DNA of 64,000 nt from an uncultured Pseudomonas sp. (GTDB lineage Bacteria; Pseudomonadota; Gammaproteobacteria; Pseudomonadales; Pseudomonadaceae): the NCBI RefSeq assembly GCF_946885955.1, contig NZ_CAMPHI010000008.1, forward strand, positions 82,103 to 146,102. Direction: 5' to 3'. Position 1 is the stretch's first letter; each line of letters begins with the position of its first letter. Made by a program: the position numbers and the translations under genes. Below the pieces are notes generated by a model. That model did no database searches. It was not told the DNA's origin and was given only the letters and a program-made list of their open reading frames with translations. Shown here piece by piece: positions 8,501 to 17,367 of this stretch.

Positions 8501-9277
8501 ATGAACGAGCACCTGCGCATCGACCGGGAACAACGGTTGTTGACCTTGCACCTGAACCGCCCGGATAAGAAAAATGCCCTGACCCGCGCGATGTACGGCG
8601 CCATGGCCGAAGCCCTGGATCAGGCCGATCAGGATGGGAGTGTGCGTGCGGTGTTGATTACCGGCGGCGAGCAGTGTTTCACCAGCGGCAACGATGTCGC
8701 CGACTTTCTCCAGGCACCCCCCAGCGACCTGAACAGCAGCGAAGTTTTCCAGTTCATGCGCGCGCTGTTCGATTTCAGCAAGCCGGTGGTGGCGGCGGTT
8801 TGCGGCCCGGCGGTGGGGATAGGCACGACCATGCTGCTGCATTGCGATCTGGTGTATGTCAGCCGCGATGCCGCGTTGAAAATGCCCTTCGTCAATTTGG
8901 GGTTGTGCCCCGAGTACGGCTCCAGCCTGATTCTGCCGCGCTTGCTCGGCCACGCGCGTGCCGCCGAACTGCTGCTGTTGGGCCGGGGCTTCACTGGCGA
9001 ACAGGCGGCTGAGTGGGGGATTGCCAATCAGGCGCTTGAGGGCGGCGCGGCTACCCTGGCCAAGGCGCGGGAGATGGCTTTGAGCTTCCAGCACCTGGCA
9101 CCTTCGGCGGTGCTCGACAGCAAGCGTTTGATGCGTGCGCCGGGACGCGAGGAGCTACGTCGGGTGATCGAGGAGGAGGGCAAATTGTTCGGCCAGCGAC
9201 TGCGCTCACCGGAAGCCGTCGAAGCCCTGACCGCCTTTATGCAAAGGCGCGCGCCGGATTTCAGCAAGTTCGCGTAG
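8501..9277 (+). CDS. enoyl-CoA hydratase/isomerase family protein
   Basis: 258 aa crotonase-fold protein. The oxyanion-hole segments are TSGNDVADF and AVCGPAVGIGTTMLLHCDLVY, followed by FVNLGLCPEYGSSLILPRLLG. One glutamate of the hydratase pair is visible (PEYGSS). The other position, normally in GxGxxL, is occupied by IGTTML, so isomerase or hydrolase activity is as likely as hydration. The ATG at 8501 is preceded by AGGAAA. It ends just before a bidirectional terminator shared with pykA. Confidence 0.85.
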   Translation: MNEHLRIDREQRLLTLHLNRPDKKNALTRAMYGAMAEALDQADQDGSVRAVLITGGEQCFTSGNDVADFLQAPPSDLNSSEVFQFMRALFDFSKPVVAAVCGPAVGIGTTMLLHCDLVYVSRDAALKMPFVNLGLCPEYGSSLILPRLLGHARAAELLLLGRGFTGEQAAEWGIANQALEGGAATLAKAREMALSFQHLAPSAVLDSKRLMRAPGREELRRVIEEEGKLFGQRLRSPEAVEALTAFMQRRAPDFSKFA

Positions 9278-9321
9278 GGTTCGCTGCGAGCACCGGCATT
9301 TACCCGGACATACCGAATAGC

Positions 9322-9349
9322 AAAAGGCCGCTCAATCGAGCGGCCTTTT
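9322..9349. terminator. bidirectional rho-independent terminator
   Basis: AAAAGGCCGCTC-AATC-GAGCGGCCTTTT, 12-bp stem with A and T tracts, between the convergent enoyl-CoA hydratase and pyruvate kinase genes. Confidence 0.9.
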
Positions 9350-9364
9350 GCGTTGCCTGCGGTT

Positions 9365-10816
9365 TTACACCAGCGCCTCGCCGACATGTAGCAGCTTCAT
9401 GGTGTTGGTGCCACCGATGGTGTGGTAACTGTCGCCCTTGGTCAGGATCACCCAGTCGCCGGCCTGCACCACGCCGCGCTTGAGCAATTCGTCCACCGCC
9501 GCCTGGCTGACTTCGCCGGGTTGTAGCGCGGCCGGATCGAACGGCACTGTGTAGACGCCGCGGAACATGGCCGCGCGGGCCTGGGTTTCGCGGTGCGGGG
9601 AGAAGGCGAAGATCGGCACCGAGGAGCGGATGCGCGACATGATCAACGGCGTATAGCCGCTTTCGGTCAGGGCGATGATGGCTTTGACCCCGGGGAAATG
9701 GTTGGCCGTGTACATGGCCGCCAGGGCGATGCTTTCGTCGCAGCGCTCGAATTCGGTACCCATGCGGTGGCTGGATTTCTTGCTGGTGGGGTGCTTCTCC
9801 GCGCCCAGGCAGATCCGCGCCATCGCCTGCACCGCTTCCAGCGGGTAGGCCCCGGCGGCGCTCTCCGCCGAGAGCATCACCGCATCGGTGTAATCGAGCA
9901 CCGCGTTGGCCACGTCCGAGACTTCCGCGCGGGTCGGCATGGGGTTCTGGATCATCGACTCCATCATTTGCGTGGCCGTGATCACCGCCTTGTTGTGGCG
10001 GCGGGCGTGCAGGATGATTTTCTTCTGGATGCCGCACAGTTCGGCGTCGCCGATTTCCACACCGAGGTCGCCACGAGCGACCATCACGGCATCGCTGGCG
10101 CGGATCAGGCCGTCGAGGGTTTCGTCGTCGGCGACCGCTTCGGCGCGTTCGATCTTCGCCACCAGCCAGGCGGTGCCGCCGGATTCGTCGCGCAGTTTGC
10201 GCGCGTATTCCATATCCGAACCGTCGCGCGGGAAGGAGACGGCCAGGTAGTCGAGCTCCATCTCGGCGGCCAGCTTGATATCGGCCTTGTCTTTCTCGGT
10301 CAGCGCCGGTGCGGTCAAGCCGCCACCGCGGCGGTTGATGCCTTTATGGTCGGACAATGGGCCGCCGATGGTCACCACGCAATGCAGCGCATCGTCGGTG
10401 GCGGACTCCACGCGCATGACCACGCGTCCGTCATCGAGCAGCAGTTCGTCGCCGACGCCGCAGTCCTTGACCAGATCCGGGTAGTCAATGCCGACGATTT
10501 CCTGGGTGCCTGCGGTCAGCGGGTGGCTGGTGGAAAACACGAAGCGATCGCCGATTTTCAGTTCGATGCGCTTGTTGGCGAATTTGGCGATGCGGATTTT
10601 CGGGCCTTGCAGGTCACCGAGCAGGGCGACATGGCGCCCGTGTTTGGCGGCCAGCTCGCGCACCAGTGCGGCGCGGGCTTTGTGCTCGTCCGGCGAGCCG
10701 TGGGAAAAATTCAGTCGCGCCACATCCAGGCCGGCGAGAATAAGCTGCTCGAGCACTTCCGGCGAGTTGCTGGACGGGCCGAGGGTGGCGACGATTTTGG
10801 TACGGCGAACGGTCAT
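9365..10816 (-). CDS. pykA: pyruvate kinase
   Basis: 483 aa. Transfers phosphate from PEP to ADP at the end of lower glycolysis. It opens RRTKIVATLGPSSNSPE; the active-site lysine and acidic metal ligands are in LVAKIERAEAV and MVARGDLGVEIG; the signature TATQMMESMIQNPMPTRAEV and DAVMLSAESAAG are intact. The C-terminal allosteric domain is present. Position next to the universal stress gene matches P. aeruginosa PA4329/PA4328. Confidence 0.95.
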   Translation of the reverse strand: MTVRRTKIVATLGPSSNSPEVLEQLILAGLDVARLNFSHGSPDEHKARAALVRELAAKHGRHVALLGDLQGPKIRIAKFANKRIELKIGDRFVFSTSHPLTAGTQEIVGIDYPDLVKDCGVGDELLLDDGRVVMRVESATDDALHCVVTIGGPLSDHKGINRRGGGLTAPALTEKDKADIKLAAEMELDYLAVSFPRDGSDMEYARKLRDESGGTAWLVAKIERAEAVADDETLDGLIRASDAVMVARGDLGVEIGDAELCGIQKKIILHARRHNKAVITATQMMESMIQNPMPTRAEVSDVANAVLDYTDAVMLSAESAAGAYPLEAVQAMARICLGAEKHPTSKKSSHRMGTEFERCDESIALAAMYTANHFPGVKAIIALTESGYTPLIMSRIRSSVPIFAFSPHRETQARAAMFRGVYTVPFDPAALQPGEVSQAAVDELLKRGVVQAGDWVILTKGDSYHTIGGTNTMKLLHVGEALV

Positions 10817-10871
10817 GCGCGGGCTCCTGAGATCAAGCAGAACGCGAGGCTACTACGCGCGGACCCTGTAG

Positions 10872-11798
10872 TCATTGTTCGGTCTCACTACCTTTTGTCT
10901 CGGGCCTGAGTACCAGCAAATCGCACTCCACGGCATCCAGCACGCGTTCGGCGGTATGCCCGATCAGGGCGGTATCCAGTTGTCCGCGGGCGACCGCGCC
11001 CATCAGTAGCAAATCGACGTTCTGTTCACGAACGAAACGCGGTAGCACCTCTTCGGCGAAGCCTTCGATCAGGTGGGTGTCGGGCCGGGCGATGGGGTAT
11101 TGGCCGATCAGGTCCTCAAGGGCATCGCGATGCTGCTTGGCGCTGCGTTCGACATAGTTCTCGTAGTCGCCGACCAGTTCGGCATCGAACACCAGGGTGC
11201 GCGGCAGCGGTGCGTAGGTATGCAGGTAGTGTGCTTGCAGGCCGAACTGCTCGCTCAGCTCGCGCGCCGCGCGAATCAGTCGATGATCCAGCTCGGCGGG
11301 TTTGTCCGCGCTGTGCAGCGGATCGAGTGCGGCGCACAGGCGGTGGCCTTGCCAGGCGCCGTGATGCACCAACCACAACGGTGCCGGGCAATGGCGGATC
11401 AATTGCCAGCAACTGTTGGTCAGCAGCAGGCGCTGCAGCAGGTTGTTGCGGGCCGCGGACTTGAGCACCAGGTCCGGCTGCAATTCGTCAACCTTGCTCG
11501 CCACCACCTTGTGCAGCGGCTTACCCCAGCGCACGTCCAGGTGCAGCTCGAGCCCCTCGGCGCGCAATGGCGCGACATATTCCTCCAGCCAGGCACCGGC
11601 TTGCTCCAGGGCCGCCGCGCGGCCCTTGGCCTGTACCGCGCTGTCGAATAGCGGGCTGGTATCCAGCGTGGCGTGGTATTCGATCAGCAGCAGATGCAAT
11701 CTCGCCCGATTCCTACGCGCCAGCCAGGCCGCACGCTCGAGTGCCGGCTGGTGCGGTTGTTGGGAATCGATAACAACCAAAAGCGTTTGCAGTTTCAT
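10872..11798 (-). CDS. tandem universal stress protein (UspE-like)
   Basis: 308 aa with two Usp domains: residues 1-150 (LLVVIDSQQPHQPALERAAW) and about 155-300, ending with the ATP-binding style DLLLMGAVARGQLDTALIGHTAERV. Only the second half keeps a clear G-x2-G-x9-G-S/T-like loop, as in many tandem Usp proteins. It probably helps survival under energy or oxidative stress. It lies 55 bases downstream of pykA on the same strand and could be read through from it. Confidence 0.85.
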   Translation of the reverse strand: MKLQTLLVVIDSQQPHQPALERAAWLARRNRARLHLLLIEYHATLDTSPLFDSAVQAKGRAAALEQAGAWLEEYVAPLRAEGLELHLDVRWGKPLHKVVASKVDELQPDLVLKSAARNNLLQRLLLTNSCWQLIRHCPAPLWLVHHGAWQGHRLCAALDPLHSADKPAELDHRLIRAARELSEQFGLQAHYLHTYAPLPRTLVFDAELVGDYENYVERSAKQHRDALEDLIGQYPIARPDTHLIEGFAEEVLPRFVREQNVDLLLMGAVARGQLDTALIGHTAERVLDAVECDLLVLRPETKGSETEQ

Positions 11799-12007
11799 GG
11801 CCCTGACCTTGCACTGAACGAAACGATGATGGGGATGATTGCGCTATTGCAGCGTAATGACTCCATGATCGACTTGATCTGTATCAGCTTAGACGCTGCA
11901 TCGCGCCGCAGGCGCGCAGCGGACTATCGGCAGGCGGGTTATCGAGGTTCACGCTGCTACAGAAACCGTCGGCCTAGTCGATACACTGCTCATTGGAGGA
12001 GGAACCC

Positions 12008-12409
12008 ATGAGAACCCTGCTAATTGTAATCCTTGCGCTCGGGGCTGCCGGTTGCAACCGCTACAGCCTCGATCATGAATTGAACAGTGCCTACCGCGCC
12101 TATGATCAGGGCGATTGCGAAACGGCCATCCTGGAGTTGTCGAAGGCCGAACGCAGCAGTCGTTCGCGCAACTACGTGCAGCCGGAGATATCCCTGCTGC
12201 GCGGCCAGTGCCTGGAGCGCCAGAGCCTGTTCCTCGATGCGATACACACCTATCATTTCATCATCAGCCGCTATCCGAGCAGCGAATACGCCTACCGCGC
12301 CCGTGCTCGCCTGGAAACCCTGCGGCAGCTGGGGTACCAGGATGCCAAGGCGCCCGAGAAAGACCCGGATGCCCACATTGATGGGAGCGCACCGTCGATC
12401 GTCAGATAG
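12008..12409 (+). CDS. small TPR-like lipoprotein
   Basis: 133 aa. Signal peptide MRTLLIVILALGAAGC ends in a lipobox, so Cys16 should be lipidated. The rest has two or three TPR-like helices (SAYRAYDQGDCETAILELS, LFLDAIHTYHFIISRYP). Tethered TPR lipoproteins are usually adaptors; the partner is unknown. The ATG at 12008 has a near-perfect GGAGGAGGA five bases upstream. It forms a run of three small genes with the DUF4124 and PilZ genes. Confidence 0.8.
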   Translation: MRTLLIVILALGAAGCNRYSLDHELNSAYRAYDQGDCETAILELSKAERSSRSRNYVQPEISLLRGQCLERQSLFLDAIHTYHFIISRYPSSEYAYRARARLETLRQLGYQDAKAPEKDPDAHIDGSAPSIVR

Positions 12410-12463
12410 CTGAGGGGCTACGGCGACGAGGTAAGCTAATGGCACCGGTCAAGGAGGAATGCC

Positions 12464-12886
12464 ATGCGAGTGCTGTTTTGTCTGCTGTTGTTGCCCGGGT
12501 TGGCCAGCGCAGAGATTTACCGTTGGGTCGATGCCAGCGGTCAGGTGCATTTCGAGCAACGGCCCACGGTAGTCGGTGCAGAGTCGATCGAGGTGAAGCC
12601 GCAAGTGGTTGAGCGCGATGCCGCGACCATCGAGAGCCAAGAGCGTGCCACGCGCTTTTTCGATGCGCGACGCGAAGAGCAGGCGCAAGCCTCGGCGGCT
12701 ATGGCCGAGCGTAAAGCCGAGCGGCAGAAGGAATGCAGTGAATTGCGTCGGCAATTAGCTGGCATACCTGAGGGGCGGCGCTATTATAAAGCCGAAGCCA
12801 ATGGCGAACGCACCTATTACAGCGATGCGCAGCTGGATACCGCCCGGGCCCAGATACGCGACCGTATGACAGAGCGCTGCGATTGA
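12464..12886 (+). CDS. DUF4124 domain-containing periplasmic protein
   Basis: 140 aa. A cleavable signal peptide (MRVLFCLLLLPGLASA) is followed by the DUF4124 signature EIYRWVDASGQVHFEQRP, then a helical Glu/Arg/Ala-rich segment with two cysteines (KECSEL and RCD at the end). DUF4124 proteins are common periplasmic proteins of unknown role in pseudomonads. Start supported by AAGGAGG nine bases upstream. Confidence 0.85.
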   Translation: MRVLFCLLLLPGLASAEIYRWVDASGQVHFEQRPTVVGAESIEVKPQVVERDAATIESQERATRFFDARREEQAQASAAMAERKAERQKECSELRRQLAGIPEGRRYYKAEANGERTYYSDAQLDTARAQIRDRMTERCD

Positions 12887-12946
12887 ACGTGGTCTAAGCG
12901 TGACAGTGCGGTCATACTCAGTAGTCACTTCTAGCGATTTGACACC

Positions 12947-13303
12947 ATGCAGATTCAGCCTCGAATAGAGCGGCATCAATTACCTTACTATCTGAAGGTA
13001 TTCAATCGCATTACCGATAAGCCGGTGGGCTATATCGGCAATGTGTCGGTCGATGGCTTGTTATTGATCAGTCAGTTGCCGATGCTGGTCAACGCGAGCT
13101 TCGATATGCGCTTGAAAATCCCGGGGCCGGACGCCCCGCGCTATATCGATTTTTCCGCCAACTGCCATTGGTGCCGCGAGGATGTCACGCCCGGGAGCTA
13201 TGACTCCGGTTTCTCCCTCGAGCTGCCACCCATCGAGTATGTGGAAATGGTAGAAGCCCTGCGCCATTACTTCAGCTTTCATCCCATTCAGACGTCAGCA
13301 TGA
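12947..13303 (+). CDS. PilZ-domain c-di-GMP receptor candidate
   Basis: 118 aa. It has the PilZ elements RIERHQLP near the N-terminus and NVSVDGLL (the D/NxSxxG motif), separated by the usual strand. It is likely a small c-di-GMP effector. The first motif is RxxRxxL rather than a clean RxxxR, so affinity is uncertain. It ends just before a terminator shared with the convergent mqo gene. Confidence 0.75.
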   Translation: MQIQPRIERHQLPYYLKVFNRITDKPVGYIGNVSVDGLLLISQLPMLVNASFDMRLKIPGPDAPRYIDFSANCHWCREDVTPGSYDSGFSLELPPIEYVEMVEALRHYFSFHPIQTSA

Positions 13304-13311
13304 CGTAAAAA

Positions 13312-13338
13312 AAACGCCCCGAACCAGTCGGGGCGTTT
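13312..13338. terminator. bidirectional rho-independent terminator
   Basis: AAACGCCCCGA-ACCAG-TCGGGGCGTTT, flanked by an A8 tract on the left (a T tract for mqo on the minus strand). Confidence 0.9.
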
Positions 13339-13356
13339 ACTTTCCCAGTTGGCTGA

Positions 13357-14883
13357 TCAGGCCGTGTGCACGGCCTGGGTAGCCTCCGGTGCGGACTCAT
13401 CCAGCTGCAGCAACGCATTGGAGCGCGCCTGTACTTCGCGGTAGCGCTCGGCATCGCTGGCGAGCACCTTGCTCATTGCCGGGAAGATTTCATTGAGTTT
13501 GCCCGCCCACTGCGCGGACTTGGTCTGCTCGGGGAAGCAGCGCTGGATCAGGTCGAGCATGATCGAAACGGTGACCGACGCACCCGGCGAGGCGCCGAGC
13601 AGGGCCGCGATGGAACCATCATGAGCCGCCACCAGTTCGGTGCCGAACTGCAGGATACCGCCATGCTTGGGGTCCTTCTTGATGATCTGTACCCGTTGCC
13701 CGGCCATTTCCAGGCGCCAGTCCTCGGCTTTCGCTTGCGGATAGAAACCACGCAGCGTCTCCAGGCGCTTCTCCTCGGACTGCAGCACTTCCTTGATCAG
13801 GTAGCGGGTCAGGTCGAAGTTGTCGCGTGCCACGGCCAGCATCGGGCCGATATTGCTCGGGCGGACCGACAGCGGCAGATCGAGGAACGAGCCGTGACGC
13901 AGGAATTTGGTCGAGAAGCCGGCATAAGGGCCGAACAGCAGCGAGGTCTTGCCGTCCACCACGCGGGTGTCCAGGTGTGGCACCGACATCGGCGGCGAGC
14001 CGACCGCGGCCTGGCTGTAGACCTTGGCCTGGTGCTGTTTGACCACTTCGGGGTTGTCGCAGCGTAGCCACTGACCGCTGACCGGGAAGCCGCCGAAGCC
14101 CTTGCCTTCCGGAATGCCGGACAGTTGTAGCAGAGGCAGTGCGCCGCCGCCCGCGCCAAGAAAGACGAATTTGGCCTGGATCTCGCGGTGGCTGCCATCC
14201 TGCTGATTCTTGATGCTGACGCGCCAGCCTTGGTCGTTGCGTTCAAGCCCGGTGACTTTCTGGCTGCACTTGACGGCGGCATTGGGTTGCTTGCTCAGGT
14301 GGTCGAGCAGGTGCTTGGTCAGGGTGCCGAAGTTGACATCGGTGCCTGCCTCCACGCGGGTCGCGGCGATCGGCTCGTTCGGGTCGCGCCCCGGCAGCAT
14401 CAGCGGCATCCACTTGGCCATGGTGGCCCGGTCTTCGGTGTATTCCATCTCGCTGAAGGCGTGGTGCTGGGTCAGCGCCTTGAAGCGATTCTTCAGAAAC
14501 TCGATGCCTTCCTGGCCACGTACGAAGCTCAGGTGCGGTACCGGGTTGATAAAGCTTTTCGGCGCGCCCAAGGCGCCTTTCTCCACCAGGTAAGCCCAGA
14601 ATTGCTTGGACTCTTCGAATTGGGTGTTGATGGTCACGGACTTGCCGATGTCGATCGAGCCATCGGCCGCTTCCGGCGTGTAGTTCAGCTCACACAGGCC
14701 AGCATGACCGGTACCAGCGTTATTCCATGGGTTGGAGCTTTCAATAGCCCCCGAAGCCATGAGTTCGACGACTTCCAGCTTGATGCCAGGGTCGAGTTCC
14801 TTCAGCAGCACGGCCAGGGTCGCGCTCATGATGCCGGCGCCTACCAGCACCGCATCCACTGTTTGGTAATCGTGTTGTGCCAT
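13357..14883 (-). CDS. mqo: malate:quinone oxidoreductase
   Basis: 508 aa. FAD enzyme at the inner membrane that oxidises malate to oxaloacetate and reduces quinone. The FAD-binding start is [19 protein letters not shown]. Family segments include [35 protein letters not shown] and [17 protein letters not shown]. Full length. The ATG at 14883 has a weak upstream GGAGAAGTAGAA. With fumarase in the same window, two consecutive TCA steps are present, but the loci are separate. Confidence 0.95.
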   Translation of the reverse strand: MAQHDYQTVDAVLVGAGIMSATLAVLLKELDPGIKLEVVELMASGAIESSNPWNNAGTGHAGLCELNYTPEAADGSIDIGKSVTINTQFEESKQFWAYLVEKGALGAPKSFINPVPHLSFVRGQEGIEFLKNRFKALTQHHAFSEMEYTEDRATMAKWMPLMLPGRDPNEPIAATRVEAGTDVNFGTLTKHLLDHLSKQPNAAVKCSQKVTGLERNDQGWRVSIKNQQDGSHREIQAKFVFLGAGGGALPLLQLSGIPEGKGFGGFPVSGQWLRCDNPEVVKQHQAKVYSQAAVGSPPMSVPHLDTRVVDGKTSLLFGPYAGFSTKFLRHGSFLDLPLSVRPSNIGPMLAVARDNFDLTRYLIKEVLQSEEKRLETLRGFYPQAKAEDWRLEMAGQRVQIIKKDPKHGGILQFGTELVAAHDGSIAALLGASPGASVTVSIMLDLIQRCFPEQTKSAQWAGKLNEIFPAMSKVLASDAERYREVQARSNALLQLDESAPEATQAVHTA

Positions 14884-15458
14884 TTCTACTTCTCCGAAAA
14901 TACAGCGCCCAGAGGGCGAAGGCCTAGCATCGACGTGCTCGGGTTAGCGAGTGCCGAGCCATCCCAGATAAGTTGGAGAAGGGGGAATGCCGTTTATAGC
15001 AGCCGCAAGATCGTTCATATTCGCCACACTCTTGTGAAGTTGTTAAACCGTTCTTTTCACGCCCTTTTGGAGCGCGAACCTCAAAAGTTCGTCTGCACGG
15101 GCCAGCCTCTCGCTCGCGCAATCTCGCCATGCGTGGGCAAGGCGCTTCACAAACCGTTGAGCAACTGGGCGATCGAGGCTGAGCGAAACGAAATCGCTGG
15201 GCGCGGTCCGCTATCCCGTGATCGATTTCAACGCCAAATTGCCAAGCGCGACTATGTTCAACGGCCTGCTAGATTGGGCGAAGGCGGCTAGCCGAAAGGG
15301 GCAGCACGAAGTGGGCGACTCTCTGGGGCGTGGCCGATGGCTAGTGCATCAGCAAGACGGCGGGGCCCGATCAGGAGGCGTCCTTATAATCGGGGCGTGA
15401 TTATAAGGCGAAAGCAAAAAAATAGATCGTCTGCTATGAATTTTCTTGTTTCCACCGG
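14884..15458. other. 575-base gap upstream of mqo, no gene supported
   Basis: Open frames here have poor codon structure and no ribosome sites. The stretch should hold the mqo promoter. The only structure noted is the palindrome at 15382-15408. Confidence 0.5.
15382..15408. promoter_or_regulatory. perfect inverted repeat containing TATAAT
   Basis: CCTTATAATC and GATTATAAGG, 10-base arms with a 7-base centre (GGGGCGT). Each arm carries a TATAAT or its complement, so this could be a divergent -10 pair or an operator. No run of T follows, so it is not a terminator. Confidence 0.4.
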
Positions 15459-15692
15459 TCAGGCGGATAGGGCCTTGCCCAGACGCGATGCTGCGTTGCG
15501 GGTCGAGATGCGCGCGCTACCGGGAAGCGGTTTATGCAGCCAGGCGAGACATTCCCGATCGACCTCGACCCAGCCCGCGCCTAGTGGCGCCTGGGCTGAC
15601 TGGCGGAAGGCCCGGCATACACCGGCTTGGTCGAGTAGGGCGTAAATGCGCATGGGTGGACGGGGCGCGAGCAGCGAAGCGAGCGAGAACAT
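15459..15692 (-). CDS. small hypothetical protein, 77 aa
   Basis: Begins MFSLASLLAPRPPMRIYALL. AGGAG lies about ten bases upstream of the ATG at 15692; an internal ATG at 15653 would give 64 residues. The C-terminal half contains GAGWVEVDRECLAWLHKPLP. No domain recognised. Codon bias resembles the neighbours, so it is likely a real conserved small gene. Confidence 0.55.
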   Translation of the reverse strand: MFSLASLLAPRPPMRIYALLDQAGVCRAFRQSAQAPLGAGWVEVDRECLAWLHKPLPGSARISTRNAASRLGKALSA

Positions 15693-15854
15693 GGCATGGG
15701 GCTCCTGTCGAGTGACGACTAAAGTCTTATGCCACTTGGGTGTGACAGAGCCATTACAGGAACCCGCGTCAGTGGCCGTCTGTCTTAATCACGGCGCTGT
15801 TAGCGTATCGACGCGCTGGTATACTGCCGGCCACTTTGCGTCCCACCTGGAGAG

Positions 15855-16445
15855 ATGAGCATGCTGCATCGTCTGTTATTTGGCTTGGTTACCGCTGTCA
15901 GCCTGACTCTGGTCGGCTGCGCCCACAGTCCGCAACAGCTGAGTCCGCAACCGCGGATCAACAGTCCGCTGGTGGCCGTTGGTCAAGGCCAACCCGTGGT
16001 AGTGCGGGTTGTCGACGGTCGGCCGTCGCCGGTACTGGGTACGCGCGGTGGCCTGTATCCGGAAACCAGCGCTATCAGTGTCAATGGCAAGGACATCCTG
16101 CCCAAGCTGCAGGCTCAGGCCGAAGCCGCCGTGCGCCTGCTGGGGTTCACGCCGACGACCAACGCCTATAACGCACCGCAGCTGACCCTGACTCTGGCCG
16201 AACTGAAGTACCAGGCGCCGAAAGACACGCTGTATGTCACCGAGGCCGATATCACCGCGAACTTCCGCCTCGAAGTGCAAAACAGCTCGCGTCGCTACAG
16301 TGGCCGCTATGGGGCTTCCCTGAACCAGCGTTCGGGTATGGCGCCGAACCAGGAAACCAATACCAAATTGGTGAGCGATGTGATGAGCGATGCCCTGACC
16401 CGAGCGTTCAAGGATCCGAGCATTGGTCAGATGCTGCTGCAATAA
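15855..16445 (+). CDS. YajG-family lipoprotein
   Basis: 196 aa. Signal peptide ends in lipobox TLVGC at about residue 22. The body has VVVRVVDGRPSPVLGTRGG and a C-terminal TNTKLVSDVMSDALTRAFKD, typical of YajG-like outer-membrane lipoproteins of unknown function. GGAGAG lies just before the ATG; a second ATG two codons in is equally possible. It ends at a strong terminator. Confidence 0.85.
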   Translation: MSMLHRLLFGLVTAVSLTLVGCAHSPQQLSPQPRINSPLVAVGQGQPVVVRVVDGRPSPVLGTRGGLYPETSAISVNGKDILPKLQAQAEAAVRLLGFTPTTNAYNAPQLTLTLAELKYQAPKDTLYVTEADITANFRLEVQNSSRRYSGRYGASLNQRSGMAPNQETNTKLVSDVMSDALTRAFKDPSIGQMLLQ

Positions 16446-16456
16446 TCGAATCCCAT

Positions 16457-16487
16457 AAAAAAGCCCGGTCTGATACCGGGCTTTTTT
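16457..16487 (+). terminator. rho-independent terminator
   Basis: AAAAAAGCCCGGT-CTGAT-ACCGGGCTTTTTT directly after the YajG-like gene. The symmetric A/T tracts would also serve the convergent small gene at 16499-16708. Confidence 0.9.
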
Positions 16488-16498
16488 ACGGCTGAAAT

Positions 16499-16708
16499 CT
16501 ACGCCGCTTCGGCGTAGACCTCGAGAATGCGGGTGCCGCTCCGTTGATTCATTTCTGGCAGATCATAGTGTTCGTGACCGCCAAGGGCACAGTAAACGAG
16601 CCAGTGATGGTCTTGAACATTAATCGAAAGCTCATCGATTACAGCGTCCATTTCTTCTTGCTTCACCGCATCGTCGAGTGAGTCGGTGAGGTATTCGAAT
16701 TGCAACAT
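16499..16708 (-). CDS. small acidic hypothetical protein, 69 aa
   Basis: MLQFEYLTDSLDDAVKQEEM..., acidic, with HHWLVYCALGGHEHYDLPEM and no signal peptide. AGGAACGATCCC upstream of the ATG at 16708 is a good ribosome site. Convergent with the YajG-like gene through the shared terminator. Function unknown. Confidence 0.6.
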   Translation of the reverse strand: MLQFEYLTDSLDDAVKQEEMDAVIDELSINVQDHHWLVYCALGGHEHYDLPEMNQRSGTRILEVYAEAA

Positions 16709-16965
16709 GGGATCGTTCCTCCGTGGAATTTGTGCTGTTTTGGCAATCTTCGAGACAGGGGTTGCCGTTTCATGCAGGGGTTTGACCAGTCGGTCACGGT
16801 AAGTGTTTTAGATGAATTTCTTATGACAAAGCATTCCGTCGGGAAGGGCGGTCATAACCGGAGACATTCGGTAGACTCCGCGGCCGTATTTGAATGGCCT
16901 GGCTGCTTGCCGGGCGGGCGATTTTCAGGCGCGGCTATGCCGCTGCCATCGAAGCTGAGGTCGGT

Positions 16966-17253
16966 ATGTCGTTGCAGATGCTCTGGTCGCTATTTCGCGA
17001 GCAGCCCGGTCAGGTGGTCAATGGCTTGGCGCTTTTCTTCGCGCTCTCTGGCGCCTGGTTGCTACTGGCCACGCGTCTGCGCGAGCAGCGCGCCGTCGCC
17101 CGTTTGCTGGTCGACAGCGAGGCGGAAGCGGTGCAGGAACCGGCCTGTGTCTTCGACGAGCCGACACTGCGCTTGAACCGTTTCTTCTATCGCTTCGGTT
17201 ACGCCAGCCTGGCGCTGGCCTTGGTGGTGTCCTGGCTCAGCACCTGGCTCTAG
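16966..17253 (+). CDS. small bitopic or two-helix membrane protein, 95 aa
   Basis: Starts MSLQMLWSLFREQPGQ. A first hydrophobic helix (VVNGLALFFALSGAWLLLAT) and a last one (ASLALALVVSWLSTWL) flank a charged middle that would lie on one side of the membrane. GAGG five bases before the ATG at 16966 favours this start over an upstream in-frame ATG at 16894. No family recognised. Confidence 0.6.
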   Translation: MSLQMLWSLFREQPGQVVNGLALFFALSGAWLLLATRLREQRAVARLLVDSEAEAVQEPACVFDEPTLRLNRFFYRFGYASLALALVVSWLSTWL

Positions 17254-17367
17254 CAGATCGCTGACAAGCGCAGGCTTGGCGGGCGCGCCTGGCCCATAGC
17301 GCGCTAGGCTCGCTTGAGGTTAGGCCTCTTTCTGCAAGAGGCCGCTATTCAGGTCCGCAGTCAGCGC

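Noticed and set aside
9593..10909. 438-aa open frame on the plus strand
   Set aside because: Antisense of pyruvate kinase; GC-rich shadow.
14188..15291. 367-aa open frame on the plus strand
   Set aside because: Mostly antisense of malate:quinone oxidoreductase, running into noncoding DNA.
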